The notes: generated by a model from the letters alone, not told the origin. A stretch of DNA of 64,000 bases from Prosthecobacter dejongeii (GCF_014203045.1 NZ_JACHIF010000003.1:310001-374000), one strand, 5' to 3'. Positions 17,419 through 25,327 are shown, counted from the stretch's first letter. A program made the numbers and translations.

Positions 17419-19803
17419 ATGAAGCTCCTGCTGCCCTGCCTTTTCACCGCCCTCACCGCCACTGCTGCTGGACCTGGGGCCCCAGTGGGGAAATTTCAGC
17501 AGCTGGAGCAACTGCTGCCTACCCCCACCCCCCAGCGCATCGCCTCCGGCGCACCGGGTGCCGCCTACTGGCAAAACCGTGCGGACTATGAGATCCACGC
17601 CACGCTGGATGACGTGAAGCGCAGCCTCAGCGCTGAGGCCACGGTGACGTATCACAATCTCTCCCCAGACACCCTCGACTACCTCTGGGTCCAGCTCGAC
17701 CAAAACTACCTCTCCCACCAGGCGGACTCCCGCCTCACGCCTAACACTAAGCGTGGCATTGATCCCGCCAAGGTCACCTACTCCGCGCTGGATGGCCTGC
17801 TGGCTTATGAGACGTATGATGGCGCGCTGAAGATCACCCGCGTCACCGATGCCGAAGGCCAGGCCCTACCTCACACGATCGTTAAAACCATGCTGCGCGT
17901 GGACCTGCCCCAGCCGCTGAAACCCGGCAGCACCCAGGTCTTTAAAATGGCCTGGAGTTACCCCATCAATGACTGCAAGCGCATCAATGCCCGCACCGGT
18001 TACGAGCACTTCCCGGAAGATGACAACTGCATCTACACCCTCGCCCAGTGGTTCCCCCGTCTGGCTGCCTACACGGACTACGCGGGCTGGGTGAATAAGC
18101 AGTTCCTCGGCACCGGCGAATTTACCCTGGAGTTCGGCAATTACAAAGTCCACCTTACCGTGCCGGAAGACCACCTGGTGGCCGCCACCGGCCTGCTGCA
18201 AAATCCCGAAACGGTGCTGACCGCGACCCAGCGTGAGCGCCTGCGGGCCGCCCAAGGAGAAACGAAAAAGCCCGTCTTCATCGTCACCCCAGAGGAGGCC
18301 AAGGCGGCAGAAAAAACCAAGGCCAAAGGCCAGAAGACCTGGATCTTCGAGGCGGAAAACGTGCGCGACTTTGCCTTTGCCAGCTCGCGCAAATTCATCT
18401 GGGATGCCATGGCCGTGGAGGGCGCCACCTTTCCACCTACACCCGAGCGCCAGGGCGGCATCACGGATCGCATGTTTCGCCCGCCAGTCATGGCCATGTC
18501 TCTTTACCCCAAGGAAGGCATGCCGCTGTGGGACAAGTATTCCACTCACGCCATCGCCCACACCATCCAGACCTATTCACGTTACACTTTCAGTTATCCT
18601 TACCCCGTCGCGTGGTCGGTGAATGGCCCCGTGGGCGGCATGGAATACCCCATGATTTGCTTCAATGGCCCACGCCCCGAGAAAGACGGCACCTACCCCG
18701 AGCGCACCAAGTACGCGCTCATCGGCGTAGTGATCCATGAGGTGGGGCACAACTACTTTCCCATGATCGTGAACTCCGATGAACGCCAGTGGACCTGGAT
18801 GGATGAGGGGCTGAATTCCTTCCTGGAATACCTCACCGAAGAGGAGTGGGAAAACAACTGGAAACACCGCCGGGACGCACGCGGCCTCACTGACTACATG
18901 CGCTTGAGTGATCGTGTGCCGGTGATGACAAATTCCGAGTCCATCGCCGATCTCGGCCCAAACGCCTACGGCCAGCCCACCGTGGCACTGAACATCTTGC
19001 GCGAGCACATCCTGGGGCGCGAAGCCTTTGACCACGCCTTTAAAATCTATGCCCGTCGCTGGATGTTCAAACGTCCTGCCCCGGCTGATTTCTTCCGCAC
19101 CCTGGAAGACGCCAGCGGGGTGGATCTGGACTGGTTTTGGCGCGGCTGGTTTTACAGCGTGGATCACGTGGATGTGTCCATTGACGAAGTGAAGTGGCTG
19201 CAACTGGACAGCCGCGACCCCACTGTGGAAAACCCGAAGAAGAAAAAGGAAAAAGACGATCTGCCGCAAACCCTCACCCGCCAGCGCAATGCCCCACTGC
19301 CCAAGCGCGTGGACCGTTTCCCCGAGCTGAAAGACTTCTATGATACCTTCGATGAAGCTACCGTGCTGCCCAGCGAAAAGAAGAAATACGAAACCCTGCT
19401 CAAAGACCTCAAGGAAGAAGAAATAGACCCCACACTGCTGAAAACGAAGCACAACTTTTATGTACTGGAGTTCACCAACGTGGGAGGTCTTGTCACGCCT
19501 CTGATCCTGAAGCTGGACTACACCGACGGCAGCAGTGAGGAACTGACCCTGCCTGCGGAGATCTGGCGCTTTAACACCGAGAAAACCTCCAAGCTGCACC
19601 TCACGCCCAAGGAGTTGAAGTCCGTGACTTTTGACCCCCGCCAGGAGCTGGTGGATTGCAATGTGGAGAACAACTTCTGGCCCCGCCGTCCGGTGAAAAG
19701 CCGCTTCCAACTCTTCAAGGATGACAAGGCTCCGAACCCCATGCGGGAGCTGACTCAGCCGAAGAAAAAGCAGGCCGAGGAAAAGCCCGATGAGAAAAAG
19801 TAG
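17419..19803 (+). CDS. M1 family metallopeptidase, exported
   Basis: A 794-residue zinc aminopeptidase-like protein. After a signal peptide (LLLPCLFTALTATAAG) there is an N-terminal beta domain and the catalytic domain. The zinc site is HEVGH at residues 440-444 with the third ligand glutamate at 463 (WMDEGLNSF), and the aminopeptidase motif GGMEYP lies about 25 residues before HEVGH. The C-terminal third is Lys/Glu rich and lacks a full ERAP1-like domain. It overlaps the following DUF6702-like gene by 14 bp, so the two are probably co-translated. Probably periplasmic; substrate unknown. Confidence 0.93.
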   Translation: MKLLLPCLFTALTATAAGPGAPVGKFQQLEQLLPTPTPQRIASGAPGAAYWQNRADYEIHATLDDVKRSLSAEATVTYHNLSPDTLDYLWVQLDQNYLSHQADSRLTPNTKRGIDPAKVTYSALDGLLAYETYDGALKITRVTDAEGQALPHTIVKTMLRVDLPQPLKPGSTQVFKMAWSYPINDCKRINARTGYEHFPEDDNCIYTLAQWFPRLAAYTDYAGWVNKQFLGTGEFTLEFGNYKVHLTVPEDHLVAATGLLQNPETVLTATQRERLRAAQGETKKPVFIVTPEEAKAAEKTKAKGQKTWIFEAENVRDFAFASSRKFIWDAMAVEGATFPPTPERQGGITDRMFRPPVMAMSLYPKEGMPLWDKYSTHAIAHTIQTYSRYTFSYPYPVAWSVNGPVGGMEYPMICFNGPRPEKDGTYPERTKYALIGVVIHEVGHNYFPMIVNSDERQWTWMDEGLNSFLEYLTEEEWENNWKHRRDARGLTDYMRLSDRVPVMTNSESIADLGPNAYGQPTVALNILREHILGREAFDHAFKIYARRWMFKRPAPADFFRTLEDASGVDLDWFWRGWFYSVDHVDVSIDEVKWLQLDSRDPTVENPKKKKEKDDLPQTLTRQRNAPLPKRVDRFPELKDFYDTFDEATVLPSEKKKYETLLKDLKEEEIDPTLLKTKHNFYVLEFTNVGGLVTPLILKLDYTDGSSEELTLPAEIWRFNTEKTSKLHLTPKELKSVTFDPRQELVDCNVENNFWPRRPVKSRFQLFKDDKAPNPMRELTQPKKKQAEEKPDEKK

Positions 19804-20299
19804 TCTCATCCTCGCTGCCGCCGCTGCACTGCTCGCGCCCTGCCTGCACGCGCATTCGCTGCATCAGTCCACTGCGGAGGCTGAGTTCAACGCCGTCACC
19901 CAAAAGCTCGAAATCAGCCTCACCGTTTTCCTCAGCGATCTCGAGCTGGCCCTGCAAAAGCAGCAGGAAAAGCCCCCCGCTCAAGACACGACTTTCGACT
20001 CGAAAATTCAGGCCTACCTGGCGCAAACCTTTGTGGTCACCGATGCCGCAGGTCACATCGCGCCGCTCCTTTGGGTAGGTCGTGAATTGGAGGCCGACAG
20101 TCTCAAAAGCGGCGATCCCGTCCTGACGCTCTTCTTTGAAATCGTGCTACCCCAGGGGCTGCAAGCCTGCACGCTGCGACATGCGGTGTTTAACGAACTT
20201 TTCGAAGACCAAGTTCAGCTTCTCAGCCTGCGCATTGGCAGCCAAAAATCCCAACGACTCTTCAGCAAGAAAGCGGTGGCCCAGGTTCTGCTTCAGTGA
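19790..20299 (+). CDS. DUF6702-like exported protein
   Basis: A 169-residue protein with a signal peptide (LILAAAAALLAPCLHA) followed by HSLHQSTAEAEFNAVTQKLE, which resembles the DUF6702 pattern of small periplasmic proteins encoded next to M1 peptidases. Frame and start are supported by the 14-bp overlap with the M1 peptidase gene. No catalytic motif is visible. The family assignment is from memory of the pattern and is moderate. Confidence 0.75.
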   Translation: MRKSSLILAAAAALLAPCLHAHSLHQSTAEAEFNAVTQKLEISLTVFLSDLELALQKQQEKPPAQDTTFDSKIQAYLAQTFVVTDAAGHIAPLLWVGRELEADSLKSGDPVLTLFFEIVLPQGLQACTLRHAVFNELFEDQVQLLSLRIGSQKSQRLFSKKAVAQVLLQ

Positions 20300-20762
20300 C
20301 GGCCCGCCATTTGGCGGGGCAGACAGGGGGACAAGGTGGGGTTGCGGCGAACGGCATTCCCCAGAGTGATTCATCCTGCATGCCCGAGCGAGGGGCGTGC
20401 AAAGACACTTCTCCGCATGGTGAGCCACAACCCAGCTCATTTGCCCCCTGACATCTTCGGAAATGTGAAGAAACCATGCTTCGCGTTAGGCCACTGCCCA
20501 GGCTGGGATTACAAGACGTAGTCTTCGTTCGCTCTTTCATCCCGTGTGGTGGAACTGCTGATGCAGATATTCGCTTTCAACAGGTCATGGTGAGGCACCG
20601 CGTGCGAGTTTTCTTGAGCCACTCTTTCCCCTGCCATTACCATGCAAATAGCTGTGTCTTTATCATTTCTCTTCATCGTGCCATAGGCAACCACTGAAGT
20701 GTTTCAAACTAGGCTTATCATCAATCCACTTGCCCATTCACCTGGGCAGATGGACACATGGG
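20300..20762. other. Gene-free intergenic region with partial repeat
   Basis: A CCCGCC-ATTT-GGCGGG hairpin (20303-20318) directly follows the upstream stop codon, without a T run. An inverted partial copy of the dispersed hairpin repeat lies at 20352-20376 (AGAGTGATTCATCCTGCATG). Nothing else is recognisable. Confidence 0.5.
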
Positions 20763-21875
20763 ATGACCATGTCTTTCCCTCTGCCAGCCCTGTCCCAGAT
20801 CCCGCCAGAGATCGTCGCGCTCACGGATTATGAGGCACTTGCACGGCAGCATTTGGGGGAGCAGGCCTGGGCCTACTATGCGGGCGGCGCGGCCGATGAG
20901 ATCACCCTGCGGGAAAATCGCAGTGGCTATGATGCCCTGAAACTGCTGCCCCGTGTGCTGCGTGACATGACCGGTGGGCACACGCGGATGACTCTTTTAG
21001 GCCAGACATATGACCACCCCATTTTCCTTGCACCCATCGCTTACCAGCGCATGGCGCATGCGCAGGGGGAGTTGGCTACGGTGCTAGGAGCCTCGGCTTT
21101 AAAGGCAGGAATGGTCGTCAGCACGCGTGCCTCAGTGCCGCTGGAGGAAATTGCCGCTGCGGCGCAGACGCGCCTGTGGTTTCAGCTCTACATGCAGCCA
21201 GACCGCGCCTTTACCCAGCGCCTGGTGCAGCGGGCGGAGGCGGCCGGTTATCAGGCCCTGGTACTGACGGTGGATGCACCGCTGAATGGCATCCGCAATC
21301 GCCAACAGCGCGCGCAGTTTCACCTGCCACCGGGGGTGGAGGCCATCAATCTACGCGGCATGACGCCGCCCGATCTGCGCCCACGCCAAGCAGGAGAAAA
21401 TGTGGCCTTCGGCGCGCTGCTGGATGAAGCACCGACGTGGCAGGACATCGCCTGGCTGCGCTCCATCACCACGCTGCCCATCTTGCTGAAAGGCATTCTG
21501 TCATCGGCCGATGCGGAACTGGCCATCCAGCATGGCTTTGCGGGCGTCATCGTTTCCAATCACGGCGGACGCATCCTGGATACGCTGCCAGCCACCGTGG
21601 ACGTACTGCCACAGATCACCGCGCAGGTCGCAGGCCGTATCCCGGTGCTGGTGGATGGCGGCATCCGCCGGGGAACCGATGTGCTGAAAGCTCTGGCTCT
21701 GGGGGCCAGCGCTGTCCTCATCGGCAGGCCCTACATCTTCGGTCTCAGTGTCGCTGGCCCCATCGGCGTGGCGCACGTTTTGAACATCCTGCGCGCGGAG
21801 TTTGAGGTGGCCATGGGCCTAACCGGATGTGCGACTGTGTCAGATATCACCCCAGACATTCTTTGGCAGCGCTGA
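20763..21875 (+). CDS. FMN-dependent alpha-hydroxy acid oxidase/dehydrogenase
   Basis: A 370-residue TIM-barrel flavoprotein of the glycolate oxidase / L-lactate dehydrogenase (LldD) family. Hallmarks: YYAGGAADEITLREN, FLAPIAYQRMAHAQGE, WFQLYMQPDRA, LTVDAPLNGIRN, the active-site base in VSNHGGR and the FMN phosphate site VDGGIRRGTDVLKALALGA plus IGRPYIFGL. It is 370 residues, matching family size. ATG 20763 is preferred; an in-frame TTG lies 33 bp upstream. No membrane-insertion loop stands out, so a soluble oxidase is more likely than membrane LldD. The acid oxidised is unknown. Confidence 0.92.
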   Translation: MTMSFPLPALSQIPPEIVALTDYEALARQHLGEQAWAYYAGGAADEITLRENRSGYDALKLLPRVLRDMTGGHTRMTLLGQTYDHPIFLAPIAYQRMAHAQGELATVLGASALKAGMVVSTRASVPLEEIAAAAQTRLWFQLYMQPDRAFTQRLVQRAEAAGYQALVLTVDAPLNGIRNRQQRAQFHLPPGVEAINLRGMTPPDLRPRQAGENVAFGALLDEAPTWQDIAWLRSITTLPILLKGILSSADAELAIQHGFAGVIVSNHGGRILDTLPATVDVLPQITAQVAGRIPVLVDGGIRRGTDVLKALALGASAVLIGRPYIFGLSVAGPIGVAHVLNILRAEFEVAMGLTGCATVSDITPDILWQR

Positions 21876-21945
21876 ATTCTGTAGGCAACACTCTTCCCCT
21901 ATCCGCCGTTTCATCCACCCTCATTTCTCTGTCGTTTAACCTTTC

Positions 21946-22866
21946 ATGAAAGTCCTCTTCGCCCTCTCATGCCTGCTTACGCTGGCGTGCTGCACCCCAT
22001 CCCCAAAGACCTCCAGCAGCCCTCAAGCCGCCAGCGGTAAACCTCAGGTCTATGTGGCCAATTACCCGCTAAAATACTTCGCCCAGCGTCTCGGGGCAGA
22101 TCTGGTGGAGGTCCACTTTCCCGCGCCTGCGGATGAAGACCCCGCCTTTTGGCAGCCGGATGATGAGACGCTGGCGAAATATCAGGCGGCAGATCTCATT
22201 CTGATGAATGGTGCCAGCTATTCCAAATGGGTGGACACCACCACCCTGCCCGATGAAAAAGTGGTGAACACGGGCAGCGCGTATTCGGATCAATACATCG
22301 AGGTCAAAGACGCCACCACGCACAGTCACGGCCCAGGTGGGGAGCACAGCCACAGCGGCACCGCCTTCACCACGTGGCTAGATCTCCGCCAGGCTTCCCT
22401 ACAGGCCCAGGAAGTGTCCAAGGCCCTGCAAACCCTGGTCCCTGAGAACTCCAAGAAAGCCATTGCGGACCGTTACACGGAGCTGAAAAAAGATCTGGAT
22501 TCTTTGGATCAACGTTTGTTAGACGTGGGCAAACGATTGGCCAAAGTGCCCTTCGTGGCCTCGCATCCCGTGTATCAATACATGGCCCGCCGTTACAGTC
22601 TGGACATCCAGTCCGTGCTGTGGGAGCCGGAGACCGTGCCGGATGACAAAGCTATGGCCGAGCTACAGGCGCTGCTGGCCAAGCACCCGGCCAAGTGGAT
22701 GTTCTGGGAAGGCCAGCCCGATGGCAAAAGCGTGGATAAGCTCCGGGCCATCGGCGTGCAGAGCATAGTCCTGGACCCCTGCGCTAACGTGCCTGAAACA
22801 GGCGATTTTTTAGAGCGCATGGAATCGAATGTGGAGAGCCTGGAAATTGCTTTTCCAGCTCCCTAG
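21946..22866 (+). CDS. ZnuA-like metal-binding lipoprotein
   Basis: A 306-residue cluster A-I (ZnuA/TroA) solute-binding protein. The lipobox LTLACC (Cys at residue 15 or 16) predicts a lipid anchor. Metal-binding cues are the His-rich loop THSHGPGGEHSHSG (about residues 125-138), FVASHPVYQYMARRY and LDPCANVP. No ATPase or permease gene lies next to it, which is unusual for such a gene; it may act with a transporter encoded elsewhere or as a metal scavenger. Zinc is likely but manganese is not excluded. Confidence 0.87.
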   Translation: MKVLFALSCLLTLACCTPSPKTSSSPQAASGKPQVYVANYPLKYFAQRLGADLVEVHFPAPADEDPAFWQPDDETLAKYQAADLILMNGASYSKWVDTTTLPDEKVVNTGSAYSDQYIEVKDATTHSHGPGGEHSHSGTAFTTWLDLRQASLQAQEVSKALQTLVPENSKKAIADRYTELKKDLDSLDQRLLDVGKRLAKVPFVASHPVYQYMARRYSLDIQSVLWEPETVPDDKAMAELQALLAKHPAKWMFWEGQPDGKSVDKLRAIGVQSIVLDPCANVPETGDFLERMESNVESLEIAFPAP

Positions 22867-22969
22867 GAAAGCCTAAGGACAAAAGTTTCATTTCGGTTCC
22901 CATTCGATAAAAAAAATGATTATTTGGATTTGACGTCTTCAAAGACTGTGTCAAACTCCGCCTACCTTC

Positions 22970-23172
22970 AGCACGCACCTCCATGAAACCGATAGCTACA
23001 AACTCCCCAAGCCTCCGAGCACTTCCTGAGTGCCGAGCAGGGAGCTTTAGCATCCGATTGGAAACAGGATTTAGAAGCCTGGGCCATCATGAGATGTATT
23101 GGAGCACCCCGAACATGGAGGTCTACGAGCAGCGCGGCTAAGCCGCAGGTTTTACCCAGAACCGGCCTTTTA
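22970..23172 (+). ncRNA. Candidate structured RNA of unknown class
   Basis: About 200 bases without a gene that end in an intrinsic terminator. ACCTCCATG (22977-22985) can pair with CATGGAGGT (23114-23122), enclosing GCACT-TCCTG-AGTGC and an AAACTCCC/GGGAGCTTT helix. GCGGC-TAA-GCCGC follows. TTGACG at 22930 could be a -35 box. Size and layout recall a 6S-like RNA, but I recognise no signature of 6S, tmRNA, SRP RNA or RNase P. Confidence 0.4.
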
Positions 23173-23215
23173 AAAAGCCCTGCTCGCCCTTCGAAAGGCA
23201 GCAGGGCTTTTTGTT
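23173..23215 (+). terminator. Rho-independent terminator
   Basis: AAAAAGCCCTGCT pairs with AGCAGGGCTTTTT around a CGCCCTTCGAAAGGC loop, followed by GTTTTCC. It would end the candidate RNA just upstream. Confidence 0.8.
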
Positions 23216-23298
23216 TTCCGCTCAGATCCCACCCGCATCCCATCCCTCCGGAAGATCCTTCCACTCACCCATTCCCCTAACAACCCACATCCCTGAGC

Positions 23299-23769
23299 CC
23301 CCGTCACCTGGACGGGGCCGCTAACCCGTCAAAGCTCCGGCGTCTGTCGCCCAGATGCCGGAGCGAGACCCCCGAATGACCATCGCAGATGCGGCCCTGA
23401 AACGGCCTGCCCGAGACCCGGCGAAAACGCCGTCTTGCGGAGTCTGCAAAGATGAATTTCGAGCGCTATTAATCGCGTAGTATTTCCTAAGCATTCAAGT
23501 TGAATGCAGGCAGTCCACGCCCCTTTCCCGACATCACGAAGAGGCTTTCCGGAAGGTGTGCCATAAACACCGAAACATCCGCCGTGAAATACCCTGCGGG
23601 TGCGACGCCAGCGACGAGGTTTACCCCCTCCTCCCGTGCGTGGCAGCGGTGTTCGTTCTATTCAGACGTGACGTGCTGAAACCCAGCCTAACCAAAAGGT
23701 ATGTTCCACACGTCACGCATGAATGGCCGCATAAGTTCATCCATCACGCGTGGATTTCTGCGGCCATTC
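23299..23769 (+). other. Hairpin-rich, gene-free leader of the tRNA array
   Basis: Strong inverted repeats follow one another: CCCCGTC/GACGGGG (23299-23317), GCTCCGGC/GCCGGAGC (23334-23364), GCATTCA/TGAATGC (23491-23507), CGTGACGTG/CACGTCACG (23667-23717) and GAATGGCCGCA/TGCGGCCATTC (23721-23769, with ATCCA/TGGAT inside). I could not thread a tRNA through them. They may be decayed tRNA units or a processed leader RNA. Confidence 0.5.
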
Positions 23770-23775
23770 CAAAGA

Positions 23776-23850
23776 GCGGCGGTGGTAGACAAGCAATGCA
23801 CAGGACTCCAAACCCTGGAAATGTAGGGGCAGTACCCACCCGCCGCGCCA
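23776..23850 (+). tRNA. tRNA-Trp(CCA)
   Basis: Acceptor GCGGCGG/CCGCCGC is perfect, with discriminator G and encoded CCA. The anticodon loop CTCCAAA (23806-23812) reads CCA; its closing stem has one A-C mismatch. T loop GGCAGTA and D loop ACAAGCA are non-canonical. First recognisable unit of the array; the G73 discriminator fits tRNA-Trp. Confidence 0.75.
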
Positions 23851-23987
23851 ATCATCATGGAGCATGGGGACTCGCCGCAGAGGATCGCCCACCACATTCC
23901 CCAGGGACACAGGATCGCCCCGGGGGAAGTTAGGTCAGGGCAGGCTGCCTGTCCCCACGTTCCATGGCCTCGATCCATTTTCCAAAA
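23851..23987 (+). other. Unassigned structured spacer in the array
   Basis: CATGGAGCATGGGGA (23856-23870) pairs with TCCCCACGTTCCATG (23952-23966), 13 of 15 positions allowing wobble. Inside are a TTCCCC/GGGGAA hairpin and two copies of AGGATCGCCC. It is longer than a tRNA and no anticodon arm is convincing. Confidence 0.4.
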
Positions 23988-24059
23988 GGGCTTGTAGTGT
24001 AGAAGTTTGCACGGCTGGCTCGCATCCAGCAAGTGACGGAGCGTTACCGTCCTCGTCCA
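23988..24059 (+). tRNA. tRNA-Ala(CGC)
   Basis: Anticodon arm GCTGG-CTCGCAT-CCAGC and T arm GACGG-AGCGTTA-CCGTC are perfect; D stem GTGT/GCAC. The acceptor GGGCTTG/CTCGTCC has two mismatches but keeps a G3-U70 wobble, the classic alanine identity element. Discriminator A. D loop AGAAGTTT lacks GG. Confidence 0.75.
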
Positions 24060-24073
24060 CCCTTGATAGAAAT

Positions 24074-24143
24074 AGCAGGGAGAGCCAGTGCTCAGCGTGG
24101 TCTCATAAGCCACGCTCGGCTGGTGCAACTCCAGCCCCTGCCT
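24074..24143 (+). tRNA. tRNA-Met(CAT)-like, degenerate D arm
   Basis: Anticodon stem GTGGT/GCCAC with loop CTCATAA reads CAT; T arm GCTGG-TGCAACT-CCAGC; acceptor GCAGGG/CCCTGC with an A-C first pair. The D arm is GAGC-CAGT-GCTC with only four loop bases. CAT could also mark an Ile2 tRNA if modified. A T6 run follows. Confidence 0.65.
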
Positions 24144-24152
24144 CTTTTTTAC

Positions 24153-24235
24153 GCGGCGGTAGTTCGTTAAAGACACGAGCCTGGCTGTAACCTAGGAGTT
24201 CCCCGACCGACACGGAGCATTACCGTGACGCCGCA
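24153..24235 (+). tRNA. tRNA-Tyr(GTA)
   Basis: Acceptor GCGGCGG/ACGCCGC (6 of 7), D stem GTTCG/CGAGC, anticodon arm CCTGG-CTGTAAC-CTAGG reading GTA, a 14-base variable region as expected of class II tRNA-Tyr, and T arm CACGG-AGCATTA-CCGTG. Discriminator A. Confidence 0.75.
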
Positions 24236-24251
24236 CCCCCATTTTCATCAA

Positions 24252-24326
24252 GCCCGCAAGGTGTAACAGACTTGCACGCGCCGCTTCTAACGGCTGAGGT
24301 TCCAGGTGCAATTCCTGGTGCGGGCA
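24252..24326 (+). tRNA. tRNA-Arg(TCT)
   Basis: Acceptor GCCCGCA/TGCGGGC perfect, D stem GTGT/GCAC with loop AACAGACTT, anticodon loop CTTCTAA reading TCT in a stem with one end mismatch, T arm CCAGG-TGCAATT-CCTGG. Discriminator A, no encoded CCA. Confidence 0.85.
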
Positions 24327-24344
24327 CTTTCCCTTTTTAATCAC

Positions 24345-24429
24345 GGAGCACGTCCGGCACAGACGAGGAAACGGTCTTGAAAACCGCTGCGCCTAACCAG
24401 CGTCCAGAGTGCGATTCTCTGGTGCTCCG
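24345..24429 (+). tRNA. tRNA-Ser(TGA)
   Basis: Acceptor GGAGCAC/GTGCTCC perfect, D stem TCC/GGA, anticodon loop CTTGAAA reading TGA, a 17-base variable region typical of class II serine tRNA, T arm CAGAG-TGCGATT-CTCTG. Discriminator G fits serine; CCCA follows. Confidence 0.85.
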
Positions 24430-24475
24430 CCCATTTCCTCCCCCCTTTGCAGCCAAGAGTGGCCGCATCACTTTC

Positions 24476-24546
24476 CCCTCCGTAGCTCAACAGCAGAGCA
24501 CCCGGTTGATAACCGGAAGACCGTGGAGCGTCACCACGCGGAGGGA
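24476..24546 (+). tRNA. tRNA-Ile(GAT)
   Basis: Acceptor CCCTCCG/CGGAGGG, D stem GCTC/GAGC with loop AACAGCA, anticodon loop TTGATAA reading GAT, T arm CGTGG-AGCGTCA-CCACG. Discriminator A; followed by CTTTTTAAAATC, the same spacer as after tRNA-Cys. Confidence 0.88.
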
Positions 24547-24557
24547 CTTTTTAAAAT

Positions 24558-24629
24558 CGCTGGATGGCTCAGACAGATGAGCGGCGGATTGAAGCTCCGC
24601 ACAGGTTGGCGCGCTACCAACTCCAGCGA
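24558..24629 (+). tRNA. tRNA-Phe(GAA)
   Basis: Acceptor CGCTGGA/TCCAGCG, D stem GCTC/GAGC with loop AGACAGAT, anticodon arm GCGGA-TTGAAGC-TCCGC reading GAA, T arm GTTGG-CGCGCTA-CCAAC. Discriminator A, then CC and a T5 run. Confidence 0.88.
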
Positions 24630-24639
24630 CCTTTTTCAT

Positions 24640-24711
24640 GCGGCCTTGATGTAACAGCAAGCATGTCTGTCTTCCAAACAGAGCGCGCCGGGGCAGCACC
24701 GGCAGGCCGCA
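24640..24711 (+). tRNA. tRNA-Gly(TCC)
   Basis: Acceptor GCGGCCT/AGGCCGC, D stem ATGT/GCAT with loop AACAGCAA, anticodon arm TCTGT-CTTCCAA-ACAGA reading TCC, T arm GCCGG-GGCAGCA-CCGGC. Discriminator A rather than the U common in bacterial glycine tRNAs. Confidence 0.87.
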
Positions 24712-24732
24712 CTCTTTTTCTTATCCACGCTC

Positions 24733-25061
24733 ATGAAACGTAAACTCGCCTCCATCCAGCTCGTCCACTCCATTCAGCCCATCCTGAATGCCGATGCCAT
24801 CGAAGCTCGGATCATCCCGAAGCCTCGAAATTTCTCGAGAAGATCCAGGTGCCCATGGTGGACATCGTGGAACTGGGGCAATCGTTCGGTCATTCCCTGG
24901 AGTCTCTCCTATCACTGGCGGAAGGCCATTACCCAGGCACTCAAAATGAGCGCGAAGGGATTGTCATTCGCCCGCTGTCGGAGCGCTTCAGCAGCACTCT
25001 GGGTGGCAGGCTTTCCTTCAAGGCCATCAGCAACCGCTTTCTTCTGAGCGGCGGCGATTGA
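24733..25061 (+). pseudogene. Decayed DRB0094-type RNA ligase
   Basis: The start MKRKLASIQLVHSIQPILNA continuing DAIE matches the N-terminus of the DRB0094 (Deinococcus-type) family of ATP-dependent RNA ligases, which seal 3'-OH/5'-phosphate RNA ends. The frame is then lost: from about 24819 the +2-shifted frame continues with FLEKIQVPMVDIVE, LAEGHYPGTQ, EREGIVIRPL and the family's C-terminal RLSFKAISNRFLL, ending at TGA 25061. The middle, roughly 200 residues including the KxDG nucleotidyl-lysine motif, is deleted. It therefore cannot be active. It sits inside the tRNA array, between tRNA-Gly and tRNA-His. Confidence 0.8.
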
Positions 25062-25078
25062 TCGCCCTCCATCCCTCG

Positions 25079-25116
25079 ACTCGGAGCATGTCTCCCGCGT
25101 GCTCTGAGTCTTTTTT
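25079..25116 (+). terminator. Rho-independent terminator after the ligase remnant
   Basis: GACTCGGAGCA pairs with TGCTCTGAGTC around TGTCTCCCGCG and is followed by six T. It stands 18 bp after the ligase stop codon and divides the array into two blocks. Confidence 0.85.
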
Positions 25117-25121
25117 CACAC

Positions 25122-25193
25122 TCCCTTCATGGTGTAATAGCAGCATTCCTCCCTGTGACGGAGACGGTGCCGGGGCAGATCCGGCTGAGGGAA
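25122..25193 (+). tRNA. tRNA-His(GTG)
   Basis: Acceptor TCCCTTC/TGAGGGA (one mismatch, one wobble), D stem GTGT/GCAT with loop AATAGCA, anticodon loop CTGTGAC reading GTG, T arm GCCGG-GGCAGAT-CCGGC. The extra G-1 and C73 expected of bacterial tRNA-His are absent, so charging is uncertain. Confidence 0.8.
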
Positions 25194-25241
25194 TTTTTTC
25201 TAACCAACGGTGTGTCTAGCGAAAGACGCTCGCACCCCAAC

Positions 25242-25316
25242 CGCGTGCAAGACAAAGAGCCGAGTCAGTGGCCTGCAAAGCCGCCTTACCCAGTGCAAGT
25301 CTGGGGCACGCGTCCA
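25242..25316 (+). tRNA. tRNA-Cys(GCA)
   Basis: Acceptor CGCGTGC/GCACGCG, D stem GAC/GTC, anticodon arm GTGGC-CTGCAAA-GCCGC reading GCA, T arm CCCAG-TGCAAGT-CTGGG. Discriminator U and encoded CCA; U73 is the known cysteine identity base. Confidence 0.88.
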
Positions 25317-25327
25317 CTTTTTAAAAT

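Noticed and set aside
22970..23215. tmRNA, SRP RNA or RNase P RNA
   Set aside because: No tag-peptide frame, no tRNA-like ends, no SRP apical-loop motif and none of the RNase P conserved boxes were found.
23299..23775. Group II intron
   Set aside because: No domain V hairpin and no reverse transcriptase gene could be found.
24733..25047. Intact small coding sequence
   Set aside because: The frame loses similarity after about 27 codons, while the matching C-terminus continues in another frame, so it is a pseudogene.
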